Shown: positions 51,551 to 59,074 of the stretch, one piece after another | How the letters are laid out: each line of letters starts with the position of its first letter | Numbering within the stretch: position 1 is the stretch's first letter | NCBI RefSeq assembly: GCF_900187965.1 | Contig: NZ_FZNL01000023.1 | Coordinates: 1-64,000, forward strand | Direction: 5' to 3' | DNA from: Flavobacterium sp. ov086 | GTDB taxonomy: Bacteria > Bacteroidota > Bacteroidia > Flavobacteriales > Flavobacteriaceae | Length of the DNA: 64,000 nt | Notes under the pieces: generated by a model | Database searches by the model: none | What the model was told of the DNA's origin: nothing | The model's input: only the letters and a program-made list of their open reading frames with translations | Program-made: the position numbers and the translations under genes

Positions 51551-52489
51551 ATGAAAAGCATAAAAAAAACTCTTAGAAAATTAGCACTTATGTGTTTAAT
51601 GGGATCATTTTTTTTGATTTCAATTGATAGTATTGCACAACGTCATGGTGGAGGTGGGCACAGAGCTGGTGGAGGTGCCGCAAAAGTCAGCAGACCAGGA
51701 TCTGGCGGCTCAGGAATTAAAAGATCAACTACTTCTACAAGACCTGCAACTAATAATAAAGTTACCAGACCATCTACAAACTCAAAAATTGGAGATAAAA
51801 CAGTCAATAACAGAAATACAAACACTGTAAATAGAAATAACGTTGGCAATAGAAACAACAACATTAGCGGTAACACAGTAAACAGAAATAGAAACAATGT
51901 AAATATCAATGTAAACAATAGTGTACATGTCCGCAACAATCGCAACACAGTCGTTAGACCAGGTGTAAGACCTTATGCACGTCCTCCTTACCGTTATGGA
52001 GGTTATAGATACAATTGTTACCATCCTTATTATCCACGTCCTTACCACCCATTTTACTGGGGACCAGTTTGGCATCCATGGGGATTCTTCGTAGCAACAT
52101 TGGCCGTAACAGCAATCGTAGTAAGCGTAGAAAGTACTCAATATCACTATGATCAGGGAGTTTGGTATACCTCGTCAAGCGGAGGTTATACAGCCGTGCC
52201 AGCGCCCGTTGGAGGAACCGTAAACAATATCCCAAGCGGAGCAGAAACGGTCAACACTGGAACCGTCAATAACTATTATTACGGAGGAACCTATTATGAA
52301 AAAGACGGAAGTTCGTATAAAGTAGTACCGCCAACAGCAGGAACTCTTGTAGACAACTTACCAGAAGGTGGTGAAGAAGTTACGATAGGAGACGCTAAAT
52401 ACGTAAAATTTGGAGAAACTTATTACCAACCAGTTCAGGTTGACGGAAAAAACAAATACGAAGTTGTTGATGTTCAAGAAGATAAATAA
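51551..52489 (+). CDS. DUF6515 family secreted protein with an Asn/Arg-rich region
   Basis: The start is ATG 51551 (MKSIKKTLRKLALMCLMGSF, signal to SIAQ); an upstream TTG would prefix an unlikely hydrophobic run. After the signal comes RHGGGGHRAGGG and a long low-complexity zone (residues about 45-135 of Asn, Arg, Thr, Val: NNRNTNTVNRNNVGNRNNN). YRYGGYRYNCYHPYYPRPYH and one hydrophobic segment (FFVATLAVTAIVVSVES) follow. The DUF6515 tail repeats YVV/VKF-x-x-YY-x-PV and GTxVxxLPxG units (VPPTAGTLVDNLPEGGEEV, YVKFGETYYQPVQVDG). Function unknown; a cell-envelope matrix role is a guess. Confidence 0.82.
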   Translation: MKSIKKTLRKLALMCLMGSFFLISIDSIAQRHGGGGHRAGGGAAKVSRPGSGGSGIKRSTTSTRPATNNKVTRPSTNSKIGDKTVNNRNTNTVNRNNVGNRNNNISGNTVNRNRNNVNINVNNSVHVRNNRNTVVRPGVRPYARPPYRYGGYRYNCYHPYYPRPYHPFYWGPVWHPWGFFVATLAVTAIVVSVESTQYHYDQGVWYTSSSGGYTAVPAPVGGTVNNIPSGAETVNTGTVNNYYYGGTYYEKDGSSYKVVPPTAGTLVDNLPEGGEEVTIGDAKYVKFGETYYQPVQVDGKNKYEVVDVQEDK

Positions 52490-52586
52490 AACCATAGTAA
52501 CCTTATCAAATAAATAGAATTTGATAAAGTTATTTTTTTAACTTTATCCTTATTTAATAACCTCTACCCGATTAAAATTAACCATA

Positions 52587-53717
52587 ATGAAAAATAAGAC
52601 CTATTGGATTTTTGCAATACTTACAATCTCCATTATTTCAATAGCTTACGGCTACACAAAATTTATAGTTCCAAAAGATAAATTGACTGCAATGGATTGT
52701 GCCGAAACTCCAAACGCTTCAGAAACTTCTTTGTTTAAACCAACAATAGAAAACAAAAACAAACCAACAGGCAAAACTCCTAAAGGAATGGTTTGGATTC
52801 CCGGTGGAGAATTCTCTATGGGAAGCAATGTCGAAGACGAAAGCTTATGCAGCATAAAAGGCGTGACAAAAGATGCCGCACCAATACACAGAGTTTATGT
52901 AGATGGTTTTTATATGGATCAAACCGAAGTTACAAATGACCAATTTGAAGCCTTCGTAAAAGCCACCGGTTATGTAACATTGGCCGAAAAAAAACCAAAA
53001 CACGAAGACTACCCTGATGCTCCATTAGAAAATCTAATTGCAGGATCGGCCGTATTTACCCCTACTCCGGCAAATGTAAACCTAAACAACTACATGCAAT
53101 GGTGGAGTTATGTTGGCGGTGCAGACTGGAGACATCCTGAAGGCCCAACCAGCTCTATAAAAGGAAGAGGCAATTATCCTGTTGTACAAGTTTCATATGA
53201 TGATGCCGCTGCTTACGCAAAATGGGCAGGCAAAAGATTACCAACAGAAGCTGAATGGGAATTTGCAGCTCGTGGTGGAAAAACAGGTCAATTATACGCT
53301 TGGGGAAATACATTAAAACCTAAAGGAAAATTTCAGGCTAATATTTATCAGGGACACTTTCCGATAGAAAAAGGAGATACAGGCGAGGACGGTTACATTG
53401 GCATCGCTCCTACTGCACAATTTGAAGCAAATTCTTATGGACTTTATGATATTGGAGGAAATGTATGGGAATGGACAAATGATTGGTATACGGCAGATTA
53501 TTATACTGTGATAAGCGAAAACGGGCAAGTTACTAAAAACCCTCGAGGTCCTGAATCTTCTTATGATCCGGGAGAACCTAATTTACCTAAAAAAGTACAA
53601 CGTGGTGGATCATTTTTATGTACAGACCAATATTGTACCCGTTATATGGTAGGTACAAGAGGAAAAGGAGATTATCAATCACCAGCCAATCATATTGGTT
53701 TTAGATGTGTACAGTAA
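52587..53717 (+). CDS. Formylglycine-generating enzyme (SUMF1/FGE family)
   Basis: The 376-residue secreted or membrane-tethered protein (N-terminal helix IFAILTISIISIAYGY) has the FGE-sulfatase domain: GMVWIPGGEFSMGSNVEDES, VYVDGFYMDQTEVTNDQFEA, RLPTEAEWEFAARGGK and GLYDIGGNVWEWTNDWY. The end, QRGGSFLCTDQYCTRYMVGT, contains both active-site cysteines in the spacing of SUMF1 (C-x4-C), and SPANHIGFRCVQ closes the domain. Most family members lack these cysteines, so this one may truly convert Cys to formylglycine in sulfatases. No sulfatase gene is in the window. Confidence 0.88.
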   Translation: MKNKTYWIFAILTISIISIAYGYTKFIVPKDKLTAMDCAETPNASETSLFKPTIENKNKPTGKTPKGMVWIPGGEFSMGSNVEDESLCSIKGVTKDAAPIHRVYVDGFYMDQTEVTNDQFEAFVKATGYVTLAEKKPKHEDYPDAPLENLIAGSAVFTPTPANVNLNNYMQWWSYVGGADWRHPEGPTSSIKGRGNYPVVQVSYDDAAAYAKWAGKRLPTEAEWEFAARGGKTGQLYAWGNTLKPKGKFQANIYQGHFPIEKGDTGEDGYIGIAPTAQFEANSYGLYDIGGNVWEWTNDWYTADYYTVISENGQVTKNPRGPESSYDPGEPNLPKKVQRGGSFLCTDQYCTRYMVGTRGKGDYQSPANHIGFRCVQ

Positions 53718-53727
53718 TATTTTTTTT

Positions 53728-53863
53728 GCCACGAATTTCACGAATTAGCACGAATTAAATATACTATACATAACTTATAAATCCAATTTTATGAATGTAA
53801 ATTCGTGAAATTGGATTTTTTTTAGACACTTATTAATTAGTGAAAATTAGTGAAATTCGTGGC
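53728..53863. repeat. GCCACGAATT-family inverted repeat
   Basis: GCCACGAATTTCAC (53728-53741) and GTGAAATTCGTGGC (53850-53863) are perfect 14-bp inverted arms with further AATT-rich words (GAATTAGCACGAATT) inside. A terminator hairpin is nested at 53779-53823. A further partial GTGGCAAACTTTT follows to about 53905. Confidence 0.75.
53779..53823 (+). terminator. Intrinsic terminator after the FGE gene, nested in the repeat
   Basis: AAATCCAATTT pairs with AAATTGGATTT (11 bp) and is followed by nine T in a row on the plus strand. Confidence 0.7.
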
Positions 53864-53963
53864 AAACTTTTTTTCAGAATACCTTCTAATCGTGGCAAAC
53901 TTTTCAATCTATATTTTTTCCGATTTCCATAATTTACATCGCTCAAACGCCTAAATAATTGTT

Positions 53964-53971
53964 TATATTTG
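53964..53971 (+). promoter_or_regulatory. -7 promoter element of pepT
   Basis: TATATTTG matches TAnnTTTG and lies 15 bp before ATG 53987. This shows that an in-frame TTG at 53969 is part of the promoter, not a start. Confidence 0.7.
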
Positions 53972-53986
53972 CTAAAAAATAAACAA

Positions 53987-55264
53987 ATGCAACATATTAT
54001 AGATCGTTTTATCAGTTATGTAACAATTGATACCGAATCAGACCCAAATTCACAAACTACTCCCAGCACAGAAAAACAATGGAATCTTGCCAATAAATTA
54101 GTCGAAGAACTAAAAGCAATTGGCCTGGCTGATGTTACCATAGACGACAAAGCTTACATCATGGCAACTTTGCCAAGTAATGTAGACCACAAAGTACCAA
54201 CAATTGGTTTTGTGTCGCATTTTGATACTTCGCCGGATTTTAGTGGAGCAAATGTAAAACCACAAATTGTCGAAAATTATGACGGAAAAGACATTGTTTT
54301 AAATGCAGAGAAAAACATTATTTTATCTCCAAATTATTTCAAAGATTTATTACAATATAAAGGACAAACGATCATCACAACTGACGGAACTACTCTATTA
54401 GGTGCCGATGATAAAGCCGGAATTACAGAGATTGTTTCAGCAATGGAATATCTTGTTCAGCATCCTGAAATTAAACACGGAAAAATCAGAATTGGTTTTA
54501 CTCCTGACGAAGAAATTGGTCGTGGGGCACACCATTTTGATGTAGAAAAATTTGGTGCACAATGGGCTTACACAATGGACGGAAGCCAGATTGGTGAATT
54601 AGAATATGAAAATTTTAATGCGGCTGGAGCCAAAATTACTTTCAAAGGAAAAAGCGTTCATCCGGGTTATGCCAAAGGAAAAATGATCAATTCGATGTTG
54701 ATTGCGAACGATTTTATCAACGAACTTCCTAAAGGAGAAACGCCTCAGGAAACTAAAGGCTACGAAGGATTTTTTCACGTTCACCACTTAACCGGAAGCA
54801 TCGAAGAAACCGTTTTAGAATTAATTATTCGCGATCATAACAAGATTAAATTCGAAAAAAGAAAAGATTTAATTGGTAAAATTGCCAAGAAAATCAACAA
54901 GAAATATGCTAAACAATTTGGCGAAGATATTGTAACTGCCGTTGTAAAAGACCAGTATTACAACATGAAAGAAAAAGTACTTCCTGTAAAACATATTGTT
55001 GACATTGCCGAAAAAGCAATGAGAGAATTAAACATCAAACCAATCATTAAACCTATTCGTGGCGGAACTGATGGATCTCAATTATCATTTATGGGACTAC
55101 CTTGCCCGAATATTTTTGCTGGTGGACATAACTTTCACGGAAAATACGAATATGTTCCTGCAGAAAGTATTCAAAAAGCAACTGATGTTATTGTAAAAAT
55201 TGCCGAATTAACTGCAATTCCAGGCATTTTTGATGTACCTGAAAAACCAACAAAGAAAAAATAA
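53987..55264 (+). CDS. pepT: Peptidase T (tripeptide aminopeptidase, M20B)
   Basis: The 425-residue metallopeptidase removes the N-terminal residue of tripeptides in the cytosol. Motifs: QHIIDRFISYVTIDTESDPN, IGFVSHFDTSPDFSG (first His/Asp zinc ligands), LLGADDKAGITEIVSAMEYL (bridging Asp), IGFTPDEEIGRGAHHFDVEK (general base Glu and ligand), YTMDGSQIGELEYE and PNIFAGGHNFHGKYEYVPAE (final His). All match PepT. The next gene starts 1 bp after its stop. Confidence 0.96.
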   Translation: MQHIIDRFISYVTIDTESDPNSQTTPSTEKQWNLANKLVEELKAIGLADVTIDDKAYIMATLPSNVDHKVPTIGFVSHFDTSPDFSGANVKPQIVENYDGKDIVLNAEKNIILSPNYFKDLLQYKGQTIITTDGTTLLGADDKAGITEIVSAMEYLVQHPEIKHGKIRIGFTPDEEIGRGAHHFDVEKFGAQWAYTMDGSQIGELEYENFNAAGAKITFKGKSVHPGYAKGKMINSMLIANDFINELPKGETPQETKGYEGFFHVHHLTGSIEETVLELIIRDHNKIKFEKRKDLIGKIAKKINKKYAKQFGEDIVTAVVKDQYYNMKEKVLPVKHIVDIAEKAMRELNIKPIIKPIRGGTDGSQLSFMGLPCPNIFAGGHNFHGKYEYVPAESIQKATDVIVKIAELTAIPGIFDVPEKPTKKK

Positions 55265-55265
55265 A

Positions 55266-55856
55266 ATGGAACCTGATTCTGATAAAAAACATTTTTGGGA
55301 CAAAATCAATAATTGGGAAGAAGAACTTCTTTTCCTTAAATCGATTATTGATAAAACTGAACTGATTGAAACCATAAAATGGGGCGGACCAATCTATGTT
55401 TACGACAAAAAGAATGTTATCGGGATTGGAGGTTTCAAAAACTATTTTGCTATTTGGTTTCTGAATGGAGTATTCTTAAAAGACGAGAAAAAGAGACTAA
55501 TCAACGCTCAGGAAGACAAAACGAAATCCTTGCGTCAATGGCGTTTTACTTCAAAAGAAGAAGTAAACGAAAAAGAAGTTTTAGCATACATCAATGAAGC
55601 AATTGAAAACGAGAAGCAGGGAAAAGTCATAAAAGCAACTAAAAAAGAAGCGATTGTTTCTGAACTTCTTCAAAAAGAAATGGATAAAAACCCAGCTTTA
55701 GCAGAAGCTTTTCAAAAATTCGCTCCATATAAACAATATGAGTTTCTGGAATATATTGAAACTGCCAAACAAGAGAAAACTAAACTAACGAGAATCGAAA
55801 AAGTGATTCCGATGATTTTAGAGAATATTGGATTGAATGATAAATACAGGAAGTAA
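55266..55856 (+). CDS. YdeI/OmpD-associated-like protein with a DUF1801 domain
   Basis: Start ATG 55266 (MEPDSDKKHFWDK), 1 bp after the pepT stop; an ATG upstream at 55230 lies inside pepT. The 196-residue cytosolic protein has WEEELLFLKSIIDKTELIET, IKWGGPIYVYDKKNVIGIGG and FKNYFAIWFLNGVFLKDEKK (DUF1801). The C-terminal YdeI half is KKEAIVSELLQKEMDKNPAL, AEAFQKFAPYKQYEFLEYIE, TAKQEKTKLTRIEK. Function unknown; these proteins are soluble. A strong terminator follows. Confidence 0.88.
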   Translation: MEPDSDKKHFWDKINNWEEELLFLKSIIDKTELIETIKWGGPIYVYDKKNVIGIGGFKNYFAIWFLNGVFLKDEKKRLINAQEDKTKSLRQWRFTSKEEVNEKEVLAYINEAIENEKQGKVIKATKKEAIVSELLQKEMDKNPALAEAFQKFAPYKQYEFLEYIETAKQEKTKLTRIEKVIPMILENIGLNDKYRK

Positions 55857-55886
55857 ATTCCAATTTTTTAAATTCCAATTCTGGAC

Positions 55887-55930
55887 AAAAACCTTTGTCA
55901 AAGTTTAAAACTTTGACAAAGGTTTTTTTA
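55887..55930 (+). terminator. Strong intrinsic terminator of the pepT-ydeI unit
   Basis: AAAAACCTTTGTCAAAGTT pairs perfectly with AACTTTGACAAAGGTTTTT (19 bp, 3-nt loop) and ends in seven T. Confidence 0.9.
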
Positions 55931-55939
55931 TTACACAAA

Positions 55940-56050
55940 GCGCGTCATTGCGAGGAACGAAGCAATCTCACGAAGTAACTCGACAAAGATTGAAGAATTA
56001 CTATACAGAGTTTCTTGCGGAGATCCCTCGCTCCTTGGGATGACATACTT
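55940..56050. repeat. GTCATTGCGAGGAACGAAGC-type REP-like repeat
   Basis: GTCATTGCGAGGAACGAAGC followed by AATCTC and, about 65 bp on, the inverted GAGATCCCTCGCTCCTTGGG ATGACA. This is the well known bacterial repeat whose minus-strand translation gives VIPRSEGSPQE in spurious proteins. It lies between the ydeI terminator and the yajC stop. Confidence 0.7.
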
Positions 56051-56159
56051 TGGGGTTACTTTATAGTTCACCTCTACTTTCCTTTGAATAAATTTACTCT
56101 TTTTTAAAACTAATCCAAAGTAAAGGCAAAGACACACAATGCGCCTAATTTCAAAACAA

Positions 56160-56215
56160 AAAAAAATCCCAAACTCCAATTATACATTGGAATTTGGAAT
56201 TTATATTTTATTGGA
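56160..56215. repeat. TTGGAATTTGGAATTT intergenic repeat
   Basis: CATTGGAATTTGGAATTTAT and ATTGGAATTTC at the yajC 3' flank share words with the elements at 56547-56591 and 11758-11802. A small inverted pair (AACTCCAATTATACATTGGA) is included. Confidence 0.45.
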
Positions 56216-56229
56216 ATTTCTAAAAAAAA

Positions 56230-56505
56230 TTACGCTTTTTTAGCCAAAGCAGCGCTCATTTCCATAGAAATAGCTGAACGTTCGATTTTTAATTTTCCAG
56301 ACATTGTTTCGATTACTGCACTTGTTTCAGCAAGTTCAACAATTTTACCGTGAAAACCACTTTTTGTAATTATCTTATCACCTACTTTTAGGCCGCTTTC
56401 AAATTCTTTTTCGTTTTTTGCTCTTTTTTGTTGTGGTCTGATCATGAAGAAATACAACACGACAAACATTAGTAAATAAGGGGCAAATTTTAATAAATCT
56501 TGCAT
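56230..56505 (-). CDS. yajC: Sec translocon accessory subunit YajC
   Basis: The 91-residue protein has one N-terminal membrane helix (LKFAPYLLMFVVLYFFMIRP) followed by QQKRAKNEKEFESGLKVGDK, IITKSGFHGKIVELAETSAV and a basic C-terminus. This is the classic YajC layout. It associates with SecDF-YidC in the inner membrane. It lies downstream of nusB on the same strand. Confidence 0.95.
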   Translation of the reverse strand: MQDLLKFAPYLLMFVVLYFFMIRPQQKRAKNEKEFESGLKVGDKIITKSGFHGKIVELAETSAVIETMSGKLKIERSAISMEMSAALAKKA

Positions 56506-56546
56506 AGTATTCAGTTTTTATTTTTGTTATTAATATTTATGTTTTC

Positions 56547-56591
56547 TTTGGAATTTGGTCCAGAAGCTTCGGGATTAAAAAATTGGAATTT
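56547..56591. repeat. TTTGGAATTTGGTCC...ATTGGAATTT repeat, intergenic copy
   Basis: This copy in the yajC-nusB gap matches the block inside the aminotransferase gene at 11758-11802. Shared words: TTTGGAATTTGGTCC, GCTTCGGGAT and ATTGGAATTT with near-equal spacing. Confidence 0.7.
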
Positions 56592-56599
56592 CTTCTCAA

Positions 56600-57544
56600 T
56601 TACATTAACCCACGTCCAACTTTAATCATCTTTTTATTAGCCGTAAGCTCTTTAACAAGATTATCTAAAATTCCGTTGATAAAAATACTACTTTTTGGTG
56701 TAGAATACTCTTTAGCAATTTCTAAATATTCGTTAAGAGTTACTTTTACTGGAATCGAAGGGAATTTTAAAAATTCGCAAATTGCCATTTTCAAGATAAT
56801 AGTATCAATCTCAGCAATCCTTTCGCTGTCCCAATTTGGAGTTTTATCATCGTATTCTTTTGCAAGAACAGATTCGTTTAAAACTGTTCTTCTGAACAAG
56901 TCTTTAGCAAAATCTTTATCTTCAACATCTTTATACAATTTTGGCACTCTAAAATCGTCAGGATCTTCTGTTTTGATTGCTTTCAATTGTTTGATAATAT
57001 GTGTATTTACAACCGGAATATCATCAACCCAAGTTAACTTATCGTCTTCTAAATACTCATATAATTTTTCGTTAGGAACAATTACTTCTGCAAACAAATC
57101 AATTACAAATTGTCTGTCTTCTTCAAAAGTATTTGTGGTAGTGCTCATGTATTTTGCATACAAGTCGCTTGCTTTAATATCATTTAAAAGCAAAATGATA
57201 TAATCATCATTTAAAGACCAGTTGTTGATTTTACGATTTTCTAAAGCAATACTTAAAGAATTACTTTCGGCAAGAAGTTGAAAAATTTTGTTTTTGACAA
57301 ACTTTTCATTCGGATTACGTTCTGCAGCAGTTGCAAGATGTTTTTTACTTGAAAGATGTAAAAAAACAGACTCTTTTTTACAAATCTCAATCAATGAAGA
57401 AAGCATTATAAGATATAAGTCCTGAATATTATCAATACTGTAAAAAAGAAATTTCTCTTCTTTTTCCATATTATCAGAACCGCTTTGATGCATTGCATAA
57501 ATGGATTGCATTACTTTAACGCGTATGTGTCTTCTATTTACCAC
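56600..57544 (-). CDS. nusB: Transcription antitermination factor NusB
   Basis: The 314-residue protein is of the long Bacteroidota type. MVNRRHIRVKVMQSIYAMHQ opens the fold and the NusB domain is completed in the C-terminal half: KDFAKDLFRRTVLNESVLAK, DTIILKMAICEFLKFPSIPV, KVTLNEYLEIAKEYSTPKSS and FINGILDNLVKEL. It binds rRNA boxA with NusE to prevent early termination. The middle insertion of about 150 residues is normal for the phylum. Confidence 0.93.
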   Translation of the reverse strand: MVNRRHIRVKVMQSIYAMHQSGSDNMEKEEKFLFYSIDNIQDLYLIMLSSLIEICKKESVFLHLSSKKHLATAAERNPNEKFVKNKIFQLLAESNSLSIALENRKINNWSLNDDYIILLLNDIKASDLYAKYMSTTTNTFEEDRQFVIDLFAEVIVPNEKLYEYLEDDKLTWVDDIPVVNTHIIKQLKAIKTEDPDDFRVPKLYKDVEDKDFAKDLFRRTVLNESVLAKEYDDKTPNWDSERIAEIDTIILKMAICEFLKFPSIPVKVTLNEYLEIAKEYSTPKSSIFINGILDNLVKELTANKKMIKVGRGLM

Positions 57545-57650
57545 CTTGTAAGAACATTTAAAAATTAGTCTGCAAAAATAAGAATTTAACAGGTGATAAT
57601 AAAATTTAAAGTGATAAAAAGTATATCAATTTGATAAGTTTTTACAATTT

Positions 57651-57692
57651 AAAAAGCCTGAAAAATACTTTTATAGATTTTTCAGGCCTTTT
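57651..57692 (-). terminator. Terminator of the leucine dehydrogenase gene
   Basis: AAAAAGCCTGAAAAAT pairs with ATTTTTCAGGCCTTTT (one mismatch) around a 9-10-nt loop. On the minus strand the stem ends in TTTTTAAA. A second smaller stem, CCTGA-ATTA-TCAGG with a T-run, lies at 57728-57747. Confidence 0.75.
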
Positions 57693-57764
57693 ATTGTGAT
57701 TTTGAATAGTTTCTGACTCAAAACTAACCTGAATTATCAGGCTTTTTTATAAGAATAAGAAATA

Positions 57765-58871
57765 TTATTTTTTGCTGTTTTCAATTTTTCTCAAATCAAT
57801 ACGATTTTGAGCAATTGTAAGAGCAGCTTTATGTGTAGTCATTCCGTTTTTCACAGCATAATCGATAATTTCTAAAGTAGTATTATAGATATTTTCTGTT
57901 TTAGACATGATCTCAGCTTTACCATAATGCTCTAATTCAGCATAAACATTGATGATTCCACCAGCGTTGATCAAGAAATCAGGTGCATATAAAATACCTC
58001 TTTCTTGTAATCTCTGACCGTGAACATTTTCATCAGCTAATTGATTGTTGGCAGCACCAGCAATAACTTTAGCCTTAATTTTGTCTACTGTATTATCATT
58101 AATGATCGCTCCCATTGCACATGGCGCATAGATATCAACATCTGCAGTATACAAATCTTCACCTGTATAGATCGTTGCATTGTATTTTTGAGCTACCTGA
58201 TATAATTTTTCTTCGTTGATATCAGTAATTGTAACGATTGCTCCTTCTTTAGTCAAATACTCAACCAAAGCTTCACCAACGTGACCAATACCCTGAACCA
58301 AAACTTTTTTACCGTCTAAAACATCAGTACCAAACTGACTTTTAGCAGCAGCTTTCATTCCTAAATAAACACCGTAAGCCGTTATTGGAGAAGGATTCCC
58401 AGAACCACCTCTTTCTTCAGAGATACCCGTAACATAAGGCGTTACATCTCTAACAGTGTCCATGTCTTTAGTTTCCATTCCAACATCTTCAGCAGTGATA
58501 TATCTACCTCCCAAAGAATGAACAAACTCACCAAACTTACGCATTAACTCAGGAGTTTTTTGCGTTTTAGCATCACCAATAATTACTGCTTTACCACCAC
58601 CAATATTAAGCCCAGTAATTGCAGATTTGTATGTCATACCTCTTGAAAGACGCAAAACATCGTTTAATGCTTCCCATTCAGTATTATAATTCCACATTCT
58701 AGTACCTCCCAAAGCTGGCCCCATAACCGAATTATGAATACCAATAATTGCTTTTAAACCTGTATCTTTGTCATTGCAAAAAACAATTTGTTCGTGATCG
58801 TCAAAAGATAATTGACCAAAAACAGGATCCATTTTTTGAAGTTCCTTTCCAGTTGCGAAAGTTGCATCCAT
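57765..58871 (-). CDS. Leucine (branched-chain) dehydrogenase, Glu/Leu/Phe/Val family
   Basis: The 368-residue enzyme deaminates branched-chain amino acids with NAD. Motifs: GLKAIIGIHNSVMGPALGGT, LSRGMTYKSAITGLNIGGGK with the catalytic Lys, RYITAEDVGMETKDMDTV, the dinucleotide site VLVQGIGHVGEALVEYL, DIYAPCAMGAIINDNT and AGAANNQLADENVHGQRLQE. The subgroup is that of Leu/Phe/Val dehydrogenases and not GDH. With the HMG-CoA lyase at 46277 it would support leucine catabolism. Confidence 0.93.
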   Translation of the reverse strand: MDATFATGKELQKMDPVFGQLSFDDHEQIVFCNDKDTGLKAIIGIHNSVMGPALGGTRMWNYNTEWEALNDVLRLSRGMTYKSAITGLNIGGGKAVIIGDAKTQKTPELMRKFGEFVHSLGGRYITAEDVGMETKDMDTVRDVTPYVTGISEERGGSGNPSPITAYGVYLGMKAAAKSQFGTDVLDGKKVLVQGIGHVGEALVEYLTKEGAIVTITDINEEKLYQVAQKYNATIYTGEDLYTADVDIYAPCAMGAIINDNTVDKIKAKVIAGAANNQLADENVHGQRLQERGILYAPDFLINAGGIINVYAELEHYGKAEIMSKTENIYNTTLEIIDYAVKNGMTTHKAALTIAQNRIDLRKIENSKK

Positions 58872-59074
58872 AGCGATAGTATTTGTTAGTTAAAATTATG
58901 AATTTGTCAAAAAGACTTCTCAAACTTAAATAAAAAATACACATGTGCTAATTTTTTATCTTTAAAATAACAATATAACAATCAATTTGTTCTGATAAAA
59001 TTATACATTCCATTACTTTTAATTGATAATAATTTACAAAATCAAAACAATTCAACATTGAATCTCTTAAAAAA

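Noticed and set aside
51643..52235. Long antisense frames across the DUF6515 gene
   Set aside because: By-product of the repetitive Asn/Arg codons and glycine-rich DNA; no family features.
55931..56179. 82-codon minus-strand frame
   Set aside because: It is the known spurious translation (VIPRSEGSPQE) of the GTCATTGCGAGG repeat.
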